The translations under genes and the position numbers were made by a program. Below are positions 53,038 to 63,600 of a DNA stretch of 64,000 nucleotides, one piece after another. The notes under the pieces were generated by a model. That model did no database searches, was not told the DNA's origin, and was given only the letters and a program-made list of their open reading frames with translations. The number at the start of each line of letters is the position of its first letter. Positions within the stretch are counted from its first letter, which is position 1. This DNA is from JALEFZ01 sp039817415. Lineage in GTDB: Bacteria; Bacteroidota; Bacteroidia; J057. Location of the stretch: positions 372,001 to 436,000 of the forward strand of contig JBCBVV010000001.1 of the NCBI GenBank assembly GCA_039817415.1. Reading direction: 5' to 3'.

Positions 53038-54528
53038 TTAGTACCCAGGGTTCTGAGTTAGGCTAGAGTTGTTGTCAAGCTCACGCTGTGGTACAGGCCA
53101 AACCAGGTTATCAGATCCTGTTGGGTTACCCTGTACAGGAAGCTGAAGACGGTTTAGGTCATGTAGACGGTTTCCTTCGAAGCAAAGCTCTACACGACGC
53201 TCAAGTACGATCGCATCGATCAGAGCCTGGTCGTCAGCAAAGTCAGCCACTTCATAAGAAACGATTCCGCTGATGTCAGCAGCATCTCCGTTGGCATCTC
53301 TACCTACGATAGCACGGTTACGGATTTGGTTTAGCAAAGCAACAGCTTCAGCCTTGTCTCCTCCATTACGTACGATACACTCAGCTTGCATCAGGATGTA
53401 CTCAGCTAGACGGTGAACAGGAGCATTGTCTGCATTGTTCACGAAGTCTTCGTACTTCTCGATGTTTACACCACCTGAATCAGCGAACGTACCGCCATCA
53501 GAAGTCAGGGTAGATAGACGCTGGTCAACATAAGTGAATCCAGCACCAGTCAACTCATCAAGCTGAGACTGAGGTACGATCTTGAAGAAACCATTGTTGA
53601 TTAGGTCTTGGCTTACGATTACATCACCTCCACGTCCTTGTACGTGGTGGAAGGTAGGAAGAGAACCGTTTACACCTGGGTTATCCTGAGAGTTGTGGAA
53701 CAACTCGTAGATAGACTCAGAAGAACCTTCGTTTGTGAAGAATTCAGCAGGAGTAGCCGTCAAAGCAAATCCTCCGTCGATCAACTGAGTAGCGAAACCA
53801 GAAGCAGCAACATAGTCTCTCTGCTGGAACGCAATCTCAGCAAGGTAAGCAATAGCACCCCACTTAGTAGCACGACCTAGTAGGTTCGTTTCAGGAAGTA
53901 GGTTAGAAGCTTCTGTCAGGTCAGAAATGGCCTGGTCGTAGATGGCTTCAACAGTAGCTCTAGCTGGGAAAGATGCTGGGTCAGAAGTATCGAACGTAGT
54001 GAAGGTCGCATTCAAGACCAAAGGAATACCTAGGTCAGAGCTGGAAGACTCGCTGTATGGCTTACCGAAGTAACGTACCATTTCGAAGTAAACAGCACCT
54101 CTGATGAATAATGCTTCACCACGGATACGGTCTCCGTTTGCAGCAATATCTGCATCTTCAACACCGTCGATCTGAGACAACAGGATGTTCGCATCGTTGA
54201 TGGCTACATATCCTTCTCTCCATAGCTCAGTTACTTCTCCATTAAGAGGAGTCTGGTCTAGGTTAGAGATGTCGATGAAGGTAGTAAAGGATCCTCTCCA
54301 AGTACCGTTGTCAGACATGATATCTGGTACCATGGTTAGGTTACAACCCATCAAGTCTGATCCAGATAGGCCATTATAAGCACCTACTAGGGCAGTTTCA
54401 AGGTCTTGTGTGGTAGAGTATACCTCCTCTGCAGACAAAGACTGCTGAGGCTCTACGCTTAGGAAGTTGCTACAAGCTGAAAACAGGAATGATGCAGCAA
54501 CCAAGATATATAATGATGTTTTTCTCAT
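53038..54528 (-). CDS. SusD/RagB-family outer-membrane lipoprotein
   Basis: 496 aa. Lipobox FLFSAC followed by SNFLSVEPQQSLSAEEVYSTTQDLE, residues about 21-45, a classic RagB/SusD start. Internal helices WREGYVAINDANILLSQI, RGEALFIRGAVYFEMVRYFG and the C-terminal LERRVELCFEGNRLHDLNR are canonical. SusD proteins cap the SusC channel and bind the nutrient at the cell surface. It lies 44 nt downstream of its SusC partner. Ligand (glycan or peptide) not predictable; no glycosidase is adjacent. Confidence 0.93.
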   Translation of the reverse strand: MRKTSLYILVAASFLFSACSNFLSVEPQQSLSAEEVYSTTQDLETALVGAYNGLSGSDLMGCNLTMVPDIMSDNGTWRGSFTTFIDISNLDQTPLNGEVTELWREGYVAINDANILLSQIDGVEDADIAANGDRIRGEALFIRGAVYFEMVRYFGKPYSESSSSDLGIPLVLNATFTTFDTSDPASFPARATVEAIYDQAISDLTEASNLLPETNLLGRATKWGAIAYLAEIAFQQRDYVAASGFATQLIDGGFALTATPAEFFTNEGSSESIYELFHNSQDNPGVNGSLPTFHHVQGRGGDVIVSQDLINNGFFKIVPQSQLDELTGAGFTYVDQRLSTLTSDGGTFADSGGVNIEKYEDFVNNADNAPVHRLAEYILMQAECIVRNGGDKAEAVALLNQIRNRAIVGRDANGDAADISGIVSYEVADFADDQALIDAIVLERRVELCFEGNRLHDLNRLQLPVQGNPTGSDNLVWPVPQRELDNNSSLTQNPGY

Positions 54529-54572
54529 TGTTTCTTGTTTTAACTAATACTCGTTAATGATTCACTGATTGC

Positions 54573-57500
54573 TTACAGTCCTAGTGTTAGACCACCAGTA
54601 ATAGTTCTCGCCTGAGGACGGCTGAAGAAGATATCACCAGAGAAAGCGCTACCAATAGCATCACCATTCGCCTCTGGGTCAAGACCACCATAGCTAGTCC
54701 AAGTAAGAAGATTCTGTCCCTGGAAGAATACAGTCAAGCTATTTCCTTTCAACCACTTAGAAGGTAGGGTGTAGGCAAGTCTTACGTTCTTCAGACGTAG
54801 GAAAGAAGCATCCTCAAGGTAACGAGAAGAGTGCTGGTTACCATTTGTCTGGAACAAACGAGCTTCAGGTACATTCGTATCCGTATTATCAGGTGTCCAA
54901 GCATCAAGCTGATCACGAGTCTGGTTCCAGATAGAAGTCATGTTTCTAGCAACGAAACGTCCTTCGTTTCTGTACAGATCGTTTCCAACAGAGTACTGGA
55001 ACAAAATGCTCAACTCAAAACCTTTGTAAGAAAGGTCAGTGAAGAATCCACCGAAGTAATCAGGGAATGGACTTCCAACGATAGAGCGGTTAGCTGTACT
55101 GTATCCACTCGTAGTAGAATCAGTTAATACCTCATCACCAGGGGTAATTTCTTCACCATTTGGATCCTCAGCAATTTCGAAGAACAAGGCATCACCATTC
55201 TCTGGATCTACGCCCGCATAGCTAACCATGTAGAACGCACCAATTGGCTGTCCTTCACGAATGATCTGGCGACCGTTGATGATTACATCTGGCTCTCCAT
55301 CACCGTCGTTGTCAGGCATAGACAATACCTCGTTGCGGATGGTAGAGATGTTTCCTCCGATAGACCACTTGAAGTCTTTTGTTCTGATCACGTCAACTTC
55401 CAATTCAAACTCGATACCGCTGTTTCCAACAGAACCAATGTTAGAAGTGATACTTCCGAATCCAGACGTCCAAGGTAGAGGTACTGCAAACAATAGATCA
55501 GTAGATACTTTGTTGAAGTAACCCAAAGAACCAGAAACTCTGTTGTTGATCAATCCGAACTCAAGAGCAACGTCTAGCTGTGTAGCTCTCTCCCAAGTAA
55601 GCTGAGTATTACCCAACTGAGAAATCTGGTAACCAGGAATCAAACCATAGTCTCTACCGAAAGAAGCAAGACCACGAGAAGCAAAGTTTCCAATCTCAGC
55701 GTTACCAGTCAAACCGTAGCTGGCACGTAGTTTTAGGAAGTTTACGATATCACTATTAGCCAAGAAATCTTCGTTAGATACAACCCATCCTGCAGAAACA
55801 GCTGGGAAGAATCCGTAACGCGTATCAGATCCGAAACGAGAAGAACCGTTGTAAGATCCAATTAGAGATAGAAGGTACTTGTTGTCATATCCGTAGTTTA
55901 CACGTAGGAAGTTGTTCTGGAAGGCGAAGATCGTACCAGAACCACCACCACCAGTAATTTCAGCTGCAGAGTTCAATGTCAATAGACGGTCATCTGCAAA
56001 GGTGTTACCGTTTACGAAACTCTCACGGAAATCGTAACGCTGGAACTGAAGACCTGCAGTTACATCAAGTCCATGAAGACCGAACGTTTGCTTGTAGCTG
56101 AAAATGTTGTTCCAGTTGTAGTTCAATACCAACTCAGACTCTGCAGAAGCAGTACCGATTGGGAAACCGTCCGTAGTAATAGATGATCTCTTAGTAGTCT
56201 CAAAAGTTTGAGCTAGCTCTACACCAAATTCAGTTCTGAAAGTAAAACCATCAAATGGCTTGAACTCACCGTATACAGATGTCAACGTTTGGTCAGTGAT
56301 CAATGTCTGATCCTGTCCTACTAGGTTAGAGTAAGGAGTACCGTTGAATGCCTGATACTGGTTGTTTTCACCAGCGTCAAAGATTGGGTTTCCATCATCA
56401 TCCTGAGCTTCTACTACAGGAGCAGCAAGTGCAGCATACGTCCAAGGAGAAGCAACGTTGTTGTCCTCATTCTGACGGAAGTTTACTGTACGAGTTGGGG
56501 AGATGTTCATTCCGATTTTCAACCAGTCATTTACACGCTGATCGATGTTTGCACGGAAAGCATAACGCTTCAAGTTAGTGGTGGCTGTAAAGCCATCCTG
56601 ATCTCTGTAGGTACCAGAAAGATAGAAGCTTGTTCCACCAGTAGAACCAGATACAGAAGCATTCACTTCCTGTAGGGTTCCCGTTTGGATGATCAGATCC
56701 TGCCATCTTGCATCAGGCTGAGATCCTTCAGTCAGTGCTAGGTTAGAACCTAGTACAGAAGCGTTAGTTGCTGGGTCATACCAGTCTTCTCTTGTCAAAC
56801 CAATTTGGTTGAAAAGACCCTCACCTGCCTGGTTCCATAGCTGAGCATATTCGTTTCCGCTCAATAGGTCCCAAGTCTTAGTTGCGTCAGTAACACCAGC
56901 ATAGTAGTTGATCTGAACTCTAGGACGTCCTTGCTGACCACGCTTAGTAGTAATCAATACTACACCGTTAGTCGCACGCGCACCAAATACAGCAGTAGCA
57001 GCTGCATCTTTCAAGATCTCAATAGAAGCAATGTCATTTGGATTGATGTTTACCAATGGGTTGGTACCAGGACCACCCAGAGCTGCACCACCCTGACCTT
57101 CTACAGGAATACCGTCGATTACGTACAACGGCTGGTTGTTTGCGTTGATGGAAGAGATACCACGTACACGTACGTTGATACCTGATCCTAGTGTACCAGA
57201 GTTAGAGTTGATGTTTACACCAGCAACACGTCCCTGGATTGCCTGCTCAAAGTTAGGCACAGGTACGTTCGCAATTTCATCAGCGTCTACTCTTGCAATA
57301 GAGGAAGTCAGGGTTCTACGAGCCTGTGTACCATAACCTGTTACGACTACTTCGTCTAACTCAAGAAAGTCAGTCTTCAGTGTAACATTGATAGTGGAAC
57401 GGCCATTAACAGCCTCCTCAGTAGTAAGTTTTCCAACGAATGAATAAATAAGGACAGGGTTGTCGCCGGATACGTCCAGGCTGTACACACCTTTAGAGTT

Positions 57501-57656
57501 GGTGAAAGCACCAGTCGTGGTACCCTTTACGACTACAGCAACGCCTTCAACGGTATTTCCGTCCTGGTCAGTTACTGTACCGCTTACACGGCTTTGCGCC
57601 CAAGAGATGCCAACGACGAATAGCATCATGCTGAGCACGAGTAAGATTCGTTTCAT
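54573..57656 (-). CDS. SusC/RagA-family TonB-dependent transporter
   Basis: 1027 aa. Signal peptide (MKRILLVLSMMLFVVGISWAQ, 21 residues; ends at WAQ), carboxypeptidase-like regulatory domain (SGTVTDQDGNTVEGVAVVVKGT), TonB-plug start ELDEVVVTGYGT, plug core GRVAGVNINSNSG and VRGISSINANNQPLYVIDGIPV, and a beta-barrel of about 800 residues ending in TGGLTLGL. It imports nutrients across the outer membrane with energy from TonB. The start is preceded by a promoter and by a leader identical to that of the other susC gene. Confidence 0.95.
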   Translation of the reverse strand: MKRILLVLSMMLFVVGISWAQSRVSGTVTDQDGNTVEGVAVVVKGTTTGAFTNSKGVYSLDVSGDNPVLIYSFVGKLTTEEAVNGRSTINVTLKTDFLELDEVVVTGYGTQARRTLTSSIARVDADEIANVPVPNFEQAIQGRVAGVNINSNSGTLGSGINVRVRGISSINANNQPLYVIDGIPVEGQGGAALGGPGTNPLVNINPNDIASIEILKDAAATAVFGARATNGVVLITTKRGQQGRPRVQINYYAGVTDATKTWDLLSGNEYAQLWNQAGEGLFNQIGLTREDWYDPATNASVLGSNLALTEGSQPDARWQDLIIQTGTLQEVNASVSGSTGGTSFYLSGTYRDQDGFTATTNLKRYAFRANIDQRVNDWLKIGMNISPTRTVNFRQNEDNNVASPWTYAALAAPVVEAQDDDGNPIFDAGENNQYQAFNGTPYSNLVGQDQTLITDQTLTSVYGEFKPFDGFTFRTEFGVELAQTFETTKRSSITTDGFPIGTASAESELVLNYNWNNIFSYKQTFGLHGLDVTAGLQFQRYDFRESFVNGNTFADDRLLTLNSAAEITGGGGSGTIFAFQNNFLRVNYGYDNKYLLSLIGSYNGSSRFGSDTRYGFFPAVSAGWVVSNEDFLANSDIVNFLKLRASYGLTGNAEIGNFASRGLASFGRDYGLIPGYQISQLGNTQLTWERATQLDVALEFGLINNRVSGSLGYFNKVSTDLLFAVPLPWTSGFGSITSNIGSVGNSGIEFELEVDVIRTKDFKWSIGGNISTIRNEVLSMPDNDGDGEPDVIINGRQIIREGQPIGAFYMVSYAGVDPENGDALFFEIAEDPNGEEITPGDEVLTDSTTSGYSTANRSIVGSPFPDYFGGFFTDLSYKGFELSILFQYSVGNDLYRNEGRFVARNMTSIWNQTRDQLDAWTPDNTDTNVPEARLFQTNGNQHSSRYLEDASFLRLKNVRLAYTLPSKWLKGNSLTVFFQGQNLLTWTSYGGLDPEANGDAIGSAFSGDIFFSRPQARTITGGLTLGL

Positions 57657-57678
57657 AGATAAAGCTTTAGTTTGACGT
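57657..57678 (-). repeat. Conserved 22-nt leader before susC, copy 1
   Basis: The 22 nt before the ATG (containing CAAACTAAAGCTTTATCT) are identical to those at 63840-63861 before the other susC gene. They correspond to the likely whole 5' untranslated region, given the promoter at 57686. Confidence 0.65.
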
Positions 57679-57685
57679 AAAAAAA

Positions 57686-57693
57686 CAAAGTTA
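57686..57693 (-). promoter_or_regulatory. Candidate -7 element of the second susC gene
   Basis: The minus strand reads TAACTTTG, an exact TAnnTTTG, 29 nt before the ATG. The -33 region is T-rich (TTTTTAC) without an exact TTTG. Confidence 0.5.
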
Positions 57694-58148
57694 CAGAGCT
57701 AATTAATTAGTCCGTAAAAAGAACTATATGATCAATTCTGTGCATTTGCAGAAGGTGAATTTATATACATTCACCCTAATGACCAAAGAAAAAATGCACA
57801 TGTATAAAAATTCCCATATTTATATTATTCCATATGTAAGTATTAATATGGAAAAACATATTGTTAATTAATGGACTGAAAGTCAGTGACTTAAGATCCA
57901 CATTTTCCCTTATTCCCCCGCTACATTTCAATGCTAATGGACGTTAGTTTGCCTCTATTTTTTTGAGACTTCAGGTCCATACCTTCTCATTTTCAAATGT
58001 TTAGCTATTGGTACACGCCTGCTTATCACACAGGCGACACTTCCACTAACGTAACAATATTCAATAAGGAGTGCTGGGGTCGTGTAACAAATCCGACATG
58101 TTAGAAAATAGCAAACCTGCCCATGTTCTCCTCGACTTAAGCTCAATC
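57694..58148. other. AT-rich upstream region of a susC gene, no gene recognised
   Basis: About 450 bp between the SusC promoter and the terminator of the upstream secreted-protein gene. It contains short AT-rich inverted repeats (for example around 57800-57860) that could be regulatory. A 63-codon open frame on the minus strand lacks any protein-like feature. Confidence 0.45.
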
Positions 58149-58187
58149 AAAAAAAAGCCCGCCAAAATCATAAAATTTTGGCGGGCT
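58149..58187 (-). terminator. Terminator of the unknown secreted-protein gene
   Basis: On the minus strand, AGCCCGCCAAAAT / ATTTTGGCGGGCT, a perfect 13-bp stem, followed by a run of T residues. Confidence 0.9.
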
Positions 58188-58214
58188 CCTAAAGAAAATA
58201 GGTAAGGATAGATT

Positions 58215-58931
58215 CTATTTTGTGGCATCCATATGCTCCACTAGCAGTTTGAGATCTTTGCCAGATTTCAATTTGATTTTATTATCCTTGATATAGGCTA
58301 CACTACCCTTATCCAATTTATTGAATAAGGCCAGTGCTTCTTTTTTCTTCTTCGGAATACGAATAACCTCTTTGTTGTAAATCAGGAAATAAGCCTGACT
58401 CTTTACAAACTTATCATTCCTACTCCCTGCATCATGGGTAGCTACATAATTAGACTTCAACAACTCTGTTTCCATTTTCCCAATCAAAGAGTAAGTTTCC
58501 CCTTCTCTGATCAATTCAAAAAAACCTAATTGATAGGTATTTACGCCTAGGTACTCATTGATATCAACAAAATATCTTTTTTCACCTTTATCCATCAGGA
58601 AGAAATCCTTGATCAATGTACCTGGTAGCACCTTCACCGAATCATTATACTTAATGTCAAGGTTATGATTGACGACATCGTACTTTAACAAATAACCTGT
58701 GAGCTTGACCCCGCCCTTGGTATGGATCTCTCCCATTTTCCAATTGTCTAGCCAATAGGTTGTATTAATAGGATCTTTAGAAGATAGGTCAAAAACATTA
58801 AATGCCTCTCCAGAATAACCGTTCCCACTTCCCACATTAAGCATAGGATTCGCGCGCTGGGCCATTCCATGAAATGAGGTGAGAAGAAAAAGGATAATCA
58901 AAACCCCTGAAAGATGTGTTTTACTCATCAT
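58215..58931 (-). CDS. Secreted protein of unknown function
   Basis: 238 aa with a signal peptide (SKTHLSGVLIILFLLTSF...GMAQ). The mature protein is basic and beta-rich (TYWLDNWKMGEIHTKGGVKL; VDINEYLGVNTYQLGFFELI) and ends with a KKKKEALALFNKLDKGSVAYI segment. The arrangement GG-x-K-L-x-GYLLKYD is seen in several Bacteroidota proteins of unknown function, but no family is named with confidence. It has its own promoter and terminator and lies between two SusC/SusD pairs. Confidence 0.6.
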   Translation of the reverse strand: MMSKTHLSGVLIILFLLTSFHGMAQRANPMLNVGSGNGYSGEAFNVFDLSSKDPINTTYWLDNWKMGEIHTKGGVKLTGYLLKYDVVNHNLDIKYNDSVKVLPGTLIKDFFLMDKGEKRYFVDINEYLGVNTYQLGFFELIREGETYSLIGKMETELLKSNYVATHDAGSRNDKFVKSQAYFLIYNKEVIRIPKKKKEALALFNKLDKGSVAYIKDNKIKLKSGKDLKLLVEHMDATK

Positions 58932-58978
58932 TGTTTGGTCTGTTGTAGGTAAGGAAAATTATTACACGTTGGGAACTA

Positions 58979-59009
58979 CAAAGATAGAATCCCTATCCGA
59001 ATTTGTAAA
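58979..59009 (-). promoter_or_regulatory. Candidate promoter of the unknown secreted-protein gene
   Basis: The minus strand carries TTTA (59006-59009), exactly 19 nt, then TATCTTTG (58979-58986): exact -7 and a three-of-four -33 element, about 48 nt before the ATG. Confidence 0.55.
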
Positions 59010-59032
59010 TCTGTTTTTCAAGAAAGCTCCTT

Positions 59033-59128
59033 TTACAGAAGGGCTAGTCCAATAAGGCTATCGTAGGCAGGAAGGTAAATATAGATTACCAAGCCTATAA
59101 GAAGGGAAATCTTTAATGTCTTTTTCAT
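59033..59128 (-). CDS. Possible 31-aa membrane peptide
   Basis: Frame starts MKKTLKISLLIGLVIYIYLP and ends LIGLALL, with basic N-terminus and one or two hydrophobic segments. It fills the gap between a SusD-like gene and the secreted-protein gene on the same strand. No homologue recognised; coding status rests on composition and position only. Confidence 0.35.
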   Translation of the reverse strand: MKKTLKISLLIGLVIYIYLPAYDSLIGLALL

Positions 59129-59191
59129 GGGTTGGTAGATGGGTTATGGGGAAAACCGTGTGATGATCGCTCATCATAAGGTATAAAATGA

Positions 59192-59217
59192 GAGAAAGGC
59201 CCAAATGGGCCTTTCTC
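59192..59217 (-). terminator. Palindromic terminator after the first SusC/SusD pair
   Basis: Perfect palindrome GAGAAAGGCCCA / TGGGCCTTTCTC around an AAT centre, 29 nt downstream of the SusD-like stop. The T-run is interrupted (TTTCTCTC), so termination may be leaky. Confidence 0.6.
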
Positions 59218-59245
59218 TTCTAATTTATCGTTGCATTCAAATCCA

Positions 59246-60643
59246 TTATTCGAATGCCCATACTTCAGTGTCTAGCAGGTCAGCTCCCTGAGAAGCAACT
59301 GCTGCATTCCAAGAATCAGCATTCAACTGGTTCTCAGAAGAAGGGTACAACCAACGACGTGGAATACCACCAGAAGGATTCAAACCACCTGTTCCATTTG
59401 CGTCAGGAGTCAGGGAAGGATATCCAGTACGGCGGAAGTTTGTCCAAGACTGCTGGAAAGCAACACCATAATAAGCATCATATGCTTCTAGGATGATTTT
59501 TTCTAGCTTTTCTTCAACTGTAGAAAGACCCGCCAGTGTACCATTATCGGTAACATAAGTAGCTCCGTCAACTCCATTAGCTTCCATAGAAGCAGTCATA
59601 CCAGCTTGTAGGGCAGTTTCGATATCAGCATCAGAAGCACCAGTCCATAGTAGCGCTTCAGCTTCGATGAACTTCAACTCCACATAAGAGATCAATGGAA
59701 TGGCAGATGCATTCTGAGCCCAAGTCAAAGCAGTGTTTGCACCACTGTGGAAAGACTGAGAGTCAGTGTGAACATAAGCAGTGAATCGAGGATCACCATT
59801 GTCAATCAGCTTCTGTACGAATACAGGAGACATAACAAGAGTGTTAGGACGCTCGATACCGAACTTAGCCAAAGGATTGTTACCAATCTGGTTGTCCTCA
59901 TACTGGAAGTCAGGCTCACCGTCAGCGCTTGCGAAAGCATTTCCAAGAGCTGCAAGAGCTGCAGTGGCAGCAGAAGCGCCATTTCTCTTAGTCAGGTGCA
60001 TGTGGTAACGTGCCTTTAGGGCATAAGCTGTAGCAATCCAGCTAGCAGCATCACCACCAAAGATCAAGTCATCAGCACCAGGTCCACCAGCAACAGCAGA
60101 ACGACTCATCAATTCGATACCTTCGTCTAGCAGTGCCTGAACACCAGCGTAAACGCTTTCCTGTGCATCATAAGCAGGACTAAGGTTGTCGATACCCTGA
60201 AGTGCTTCAGAGAATGGAATATCACCAAACATAGAAGTAGCCATTCCATACTCATTCGCCTGAATGATTTTGGCAATCCCTTCGTAGTAAGGCTGTCCTT
60301 CAGCTTGTGCTTTGTCAATGATAGACTTACAGTCTTTCAAGACACCAGCGTAAAGACCAGTTCTCCAGTAGTTGTTGAAGGTGATCTCAGGGATATTGTA
60401 CTGTGTGTACGCTACCTGCTGAGCGTCGAATCCTTCGAATTGCTGCATAACAATGCCCGAAATACGAGCAGGGTTACCAGACTGGTTGTATGCTGCCTGA
60501 GATAGCATAGAAGGCATAATCAGGCTCAAACTTACGTCAGAAAGACGTGTTGGGTCAATATTGGTTTCTGCCAGATCGCAGGAGCTTAGAAACATCGTTA
60601 AGCTAAGTCCTACAACGGAGATGATATAAAATATTTTTTTCAT
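59246..60643 (-). CDS. SusD/RagB-like lipoprotein (SusD-like_2 type)
   Basis: 465 aa from the ATG at 60643, giving signal peptide and lipobox FLSSC (MKKIFYIISVVGLSLTMF...). The longer upstream frame runs into the SusC gene. The start LAETNIDPTRLSDVSLSLIMPSMLSQ, residues about 26-51, and helices YYEGIAKIIQANEYGMATSMFGDIPFSEAL, residues about 135-165, match the SusD-like_2 family, often annotated SusD/RagB nutrient-binding. Surface ligand-binding partner of the SusC protein encoded 19 nt upstream. Confidence 0.9.
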   Translation of the reverse strand: MKKIFYIISVVGLSLTMFLSSCDLAETNIDPTRLSDVSLSLIMPSMLSQAAYNQSGNPARISGIVMQQFEGFDAQQVAYTQYNIPEITFNNYWRTGLYAGVLKDCKSIIDKAQAEGQPYYEGIAKIIQANEYGMATSMFGDIPFSEALQGIDNLSPAYDAQESVYAGVQALLDEGIELMSRSAVAGGPGADDLIFGGDAASWIATAYALKARYHMHLTKRNGASAATAALAALGNAFASADGEPDFQYEDNQIGNNPLAKFGIERPNTLVMSPVFVQKLIDNGDPRFTAYVHTDSQSFHSGANTALTWAQNASAIPLISYVELKFIEAEALLWTGASDADIETALQAGMTASMEANGVDGATYVTDNGTLAGLSTVEEKLEKIILEAYDAYYGVAFQQSWTNFRRTGYPSLTPDANGTGGLNPSGGIPRRWLYPSSENQLNADSWNAAVASQGADLLDTEVWAFE

Positions 60644-60662
60644 GTTAATTTCAATCTGATGA

Positions 60663-63600
60663 TTAGAAGGTAACGCGAATGCTACCACCAAAGCTTCTGG
60701 TGTTAGGCATGTTAAAGTAGTCCAAACCAAATCCGTTAGAAGAACCAGTTAGGTTAGTTTCAGGGTCGATACCTGGGTAGTCAGTCTGCAACCATAGGTT
60801 ACGTCCTGAGAATGTCAAGGTGATGTCTCCAGCATTCAGCGCGTTAGTTACACTCTTAGGAAGAGAGTAAGAAACAGTCAACTCACGTAGACGAATCCAA
60901 GAAGTATCGAAGATGCTCATCTCAGTGATACCACCGAATCCGTAGCGAATCCAGTAATTTCCACCCAATCCGTTTGCAGGATCAGCATAAGCAACCTCAG
61001 TTGTGTTAGGCGTTCCATCAGCTTTCACACCTTCGAAGATGGTCGTTTCGTTACGTAGGTCTTCAGTTTCTTTGGAAGTACCGAAGTAGTTGATTACACC
61101 ACAAGTACCACACCACATATCACCACCCTGACGAATGTCAAGAAGGGCAGAAACAGATAGTCCCTTGAACGTAAAGGTATTTCTAATACCTGCTAGCCAA
61201 TCTGGGTTTGGATCACCAAATACACGAGTCTGACCATCCTGTAGCGGCCATCCATCATCTCCAATGATCATGTTACCGTTATCATCTCTCTGGAAACCAG
61301 ATCCGAAGATCGCACCGTAAGGCTCACCTACTACTGCTCTAGAAGAAGTAGACGTAAATCCAGCAAGACCAATCTGAGTAATTCCTTCAGCCAAAGAGTC
61401 AACAGTGTTCTCGTAAGTTGTGAAGTTCACATCAAGATTCCACTCGAAGTCTTTGGTACGAACCGGTGTAGAATTCAGTACAATCTCCCATCCTCTGTTA
61501 GAGATAGTGGCAGCGTTCTGAACAACAGACGTAAATCCAGTTGGAGCAGGAAGATCAACAGATACTACAACGTCTCTAGAAGTAGAGCTATAGTAGGTTA
61601 CATCCAGTCCTAAACGACCTGTGAAGAACTTCAACTCACCACCTAATTCCAAAGTAGTAGTTGTCTCAGGTCCAAGTAGAGAGTTACCCAAAGCAGAGCT
61701 CAACTCAAACGCGTTTGTTCCAAATACAGGATAAGATAGTCCTGAGATAAATCCATCACCACCAGAGAAGGCAGATCCGAAGTAGTTGGCTGTAGCGTAT
61801 GCAAATGGAGCATCGTTACCTACCTGTCCCCAAGAAGCACGTAGCTTAGCATAAGGAAGGATTGGGTTTTCGCTCATTCCCAATAGCTCAGTAATCGCAA
61901 ATCCAGCAGAAACAGCAGGATAGAAGATACTGTTGTTCTCAGGTCCTAGTGTAGAAGACCAGTCTTGTCTGGCAGATACGTTCAAGAACAGGAAGTTGTC
62001 GTAAGAGAAGTTCGCCGTTCCGAATACACCAACAAGCTCTCTCTGGAAGATACCTTCGCCAGCCTGAATGTCAGTAGCATTAGAAATGTGGTAGAAGTCA
62101 GGAGCAGCAAGGGTCGTACCAGTAGAAGACTGAGTAATAACTCTTGTATTGAAGTAGTTATGACCTACTGTAGCGTTTACATTCACTTTAGATCCGAAGT
62201 TCTTGTTAAACTGAATCAAGAAGTCAGAGTTCAAGTCAGTAGAAGAACGGAAAGAGTTGTAAACCTCACCTACAGACCATCCTGGGTTGATGTCAAATGC
62301 ACCATTACGACGGTCAGTAAAGAAGTCAGTTCCTAACTTATAGCTAATGTTCAACCAATCAGTCAATTCATACTTCAAAGAAGCATATCCGATTACGCGG
62401 TTTACATCATCAGTAAATGGGTTCTTGTTAATGGTCCAGTATGGGTTGTCATATACACCATAACGGTAAGAACGCTGGTCTCCGTTGGCCAACTCAAAAG
62501 CTGCCTTATCAGTAGGATCAGCAGATCCTGCACCATTGTTACCATTGTCAAAGGTTGGAGTCGTTCTCAAAAGACCCAACATGATACCATCTAGGTTAGA
62601 TCCACGCTGGATACGGTAACCACCAGAGTTAATGAAGTTTGCAGACATCTCTGCAGTCAACTTCTCAGTGATTTTAGTTCCGGCCTTAACTTTAAACGTG
62701 TTTCTGTTGAAAGTCGCATTAGGAACAATACCTGTAGAAGCTAGACGACCAGCAGACAGGTAGTAAGTAGAACGTCCGTTTCCACCAGAAACAGATGCAT
62801 TTAGGTCAAGCGTGTTACCATCTACGAAGAAATCGTATGGGTCATAAGAATTGGCAGGAACACCATTTCCTTGTCCTCTTGGAACAAGCGCACCGTTTAC
62901 GTCGAATGGGTAATCAGTAGCACCATCGTACTCCAAGTCAGCAATAGCGGGTCCCCAAGAGAATCCTTCGAAAGTGAATGGATCACGGTAAGTAGGAACA
63001 CCACTTACAGGACGTCCCTGAGCAAAAGTTGTCTGACGCTCTGGGAACTTATTTGCACGGTCTACTGTGTAAGAAGCAGAAACTGTAATTCTTGGCTTAC
63101 CAGACTTACCAGACTTAGTGGTAATGATCACTGCACCGTTTGCAGCACGGATACCATAAAGAGCTGTTGCAGCTGCACCTTTCAATACAGATAGAGACTC
63201 GATATCGTTAGGGTTGATATCAATAGCACGGTTAGACTGGTCTACACCAGCAACACCATTACCGGACTCAGAGTTATCAATAGGTACACCGTCCACTACG
63301 AATAGAGGAGAGTTTGAACCATTAATTGATACAGATCCACGAATACGGATGTTTGCAGATGATCCTGGAGAACCAGAAGAGCTAACGACAGTAACACCAG
63401 CAACTTTAGAGTTAAGGGCGTTTACGAGGTTAGTCTCACGAGCGTTAACGATGTCATCGGCTTTTACATTTTGGATGGAGTATCCAAGTGAGCGGCGGTT
63501 AGCCTCAAGACCTACAGCCGTAACAACGACTTCGTCAATGGCCAGGAAGTCTGGCTCTAGGCTAACGTTGATGGTAGAACGACCTCCGATTGTTTCTTCT

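Noticed and set aside
57955..58146. 63-codon open frame on the minus strand
   Set aside because: No signal, motif or upstream element, and it runs into the AT-rich upstream region of a susC gene.
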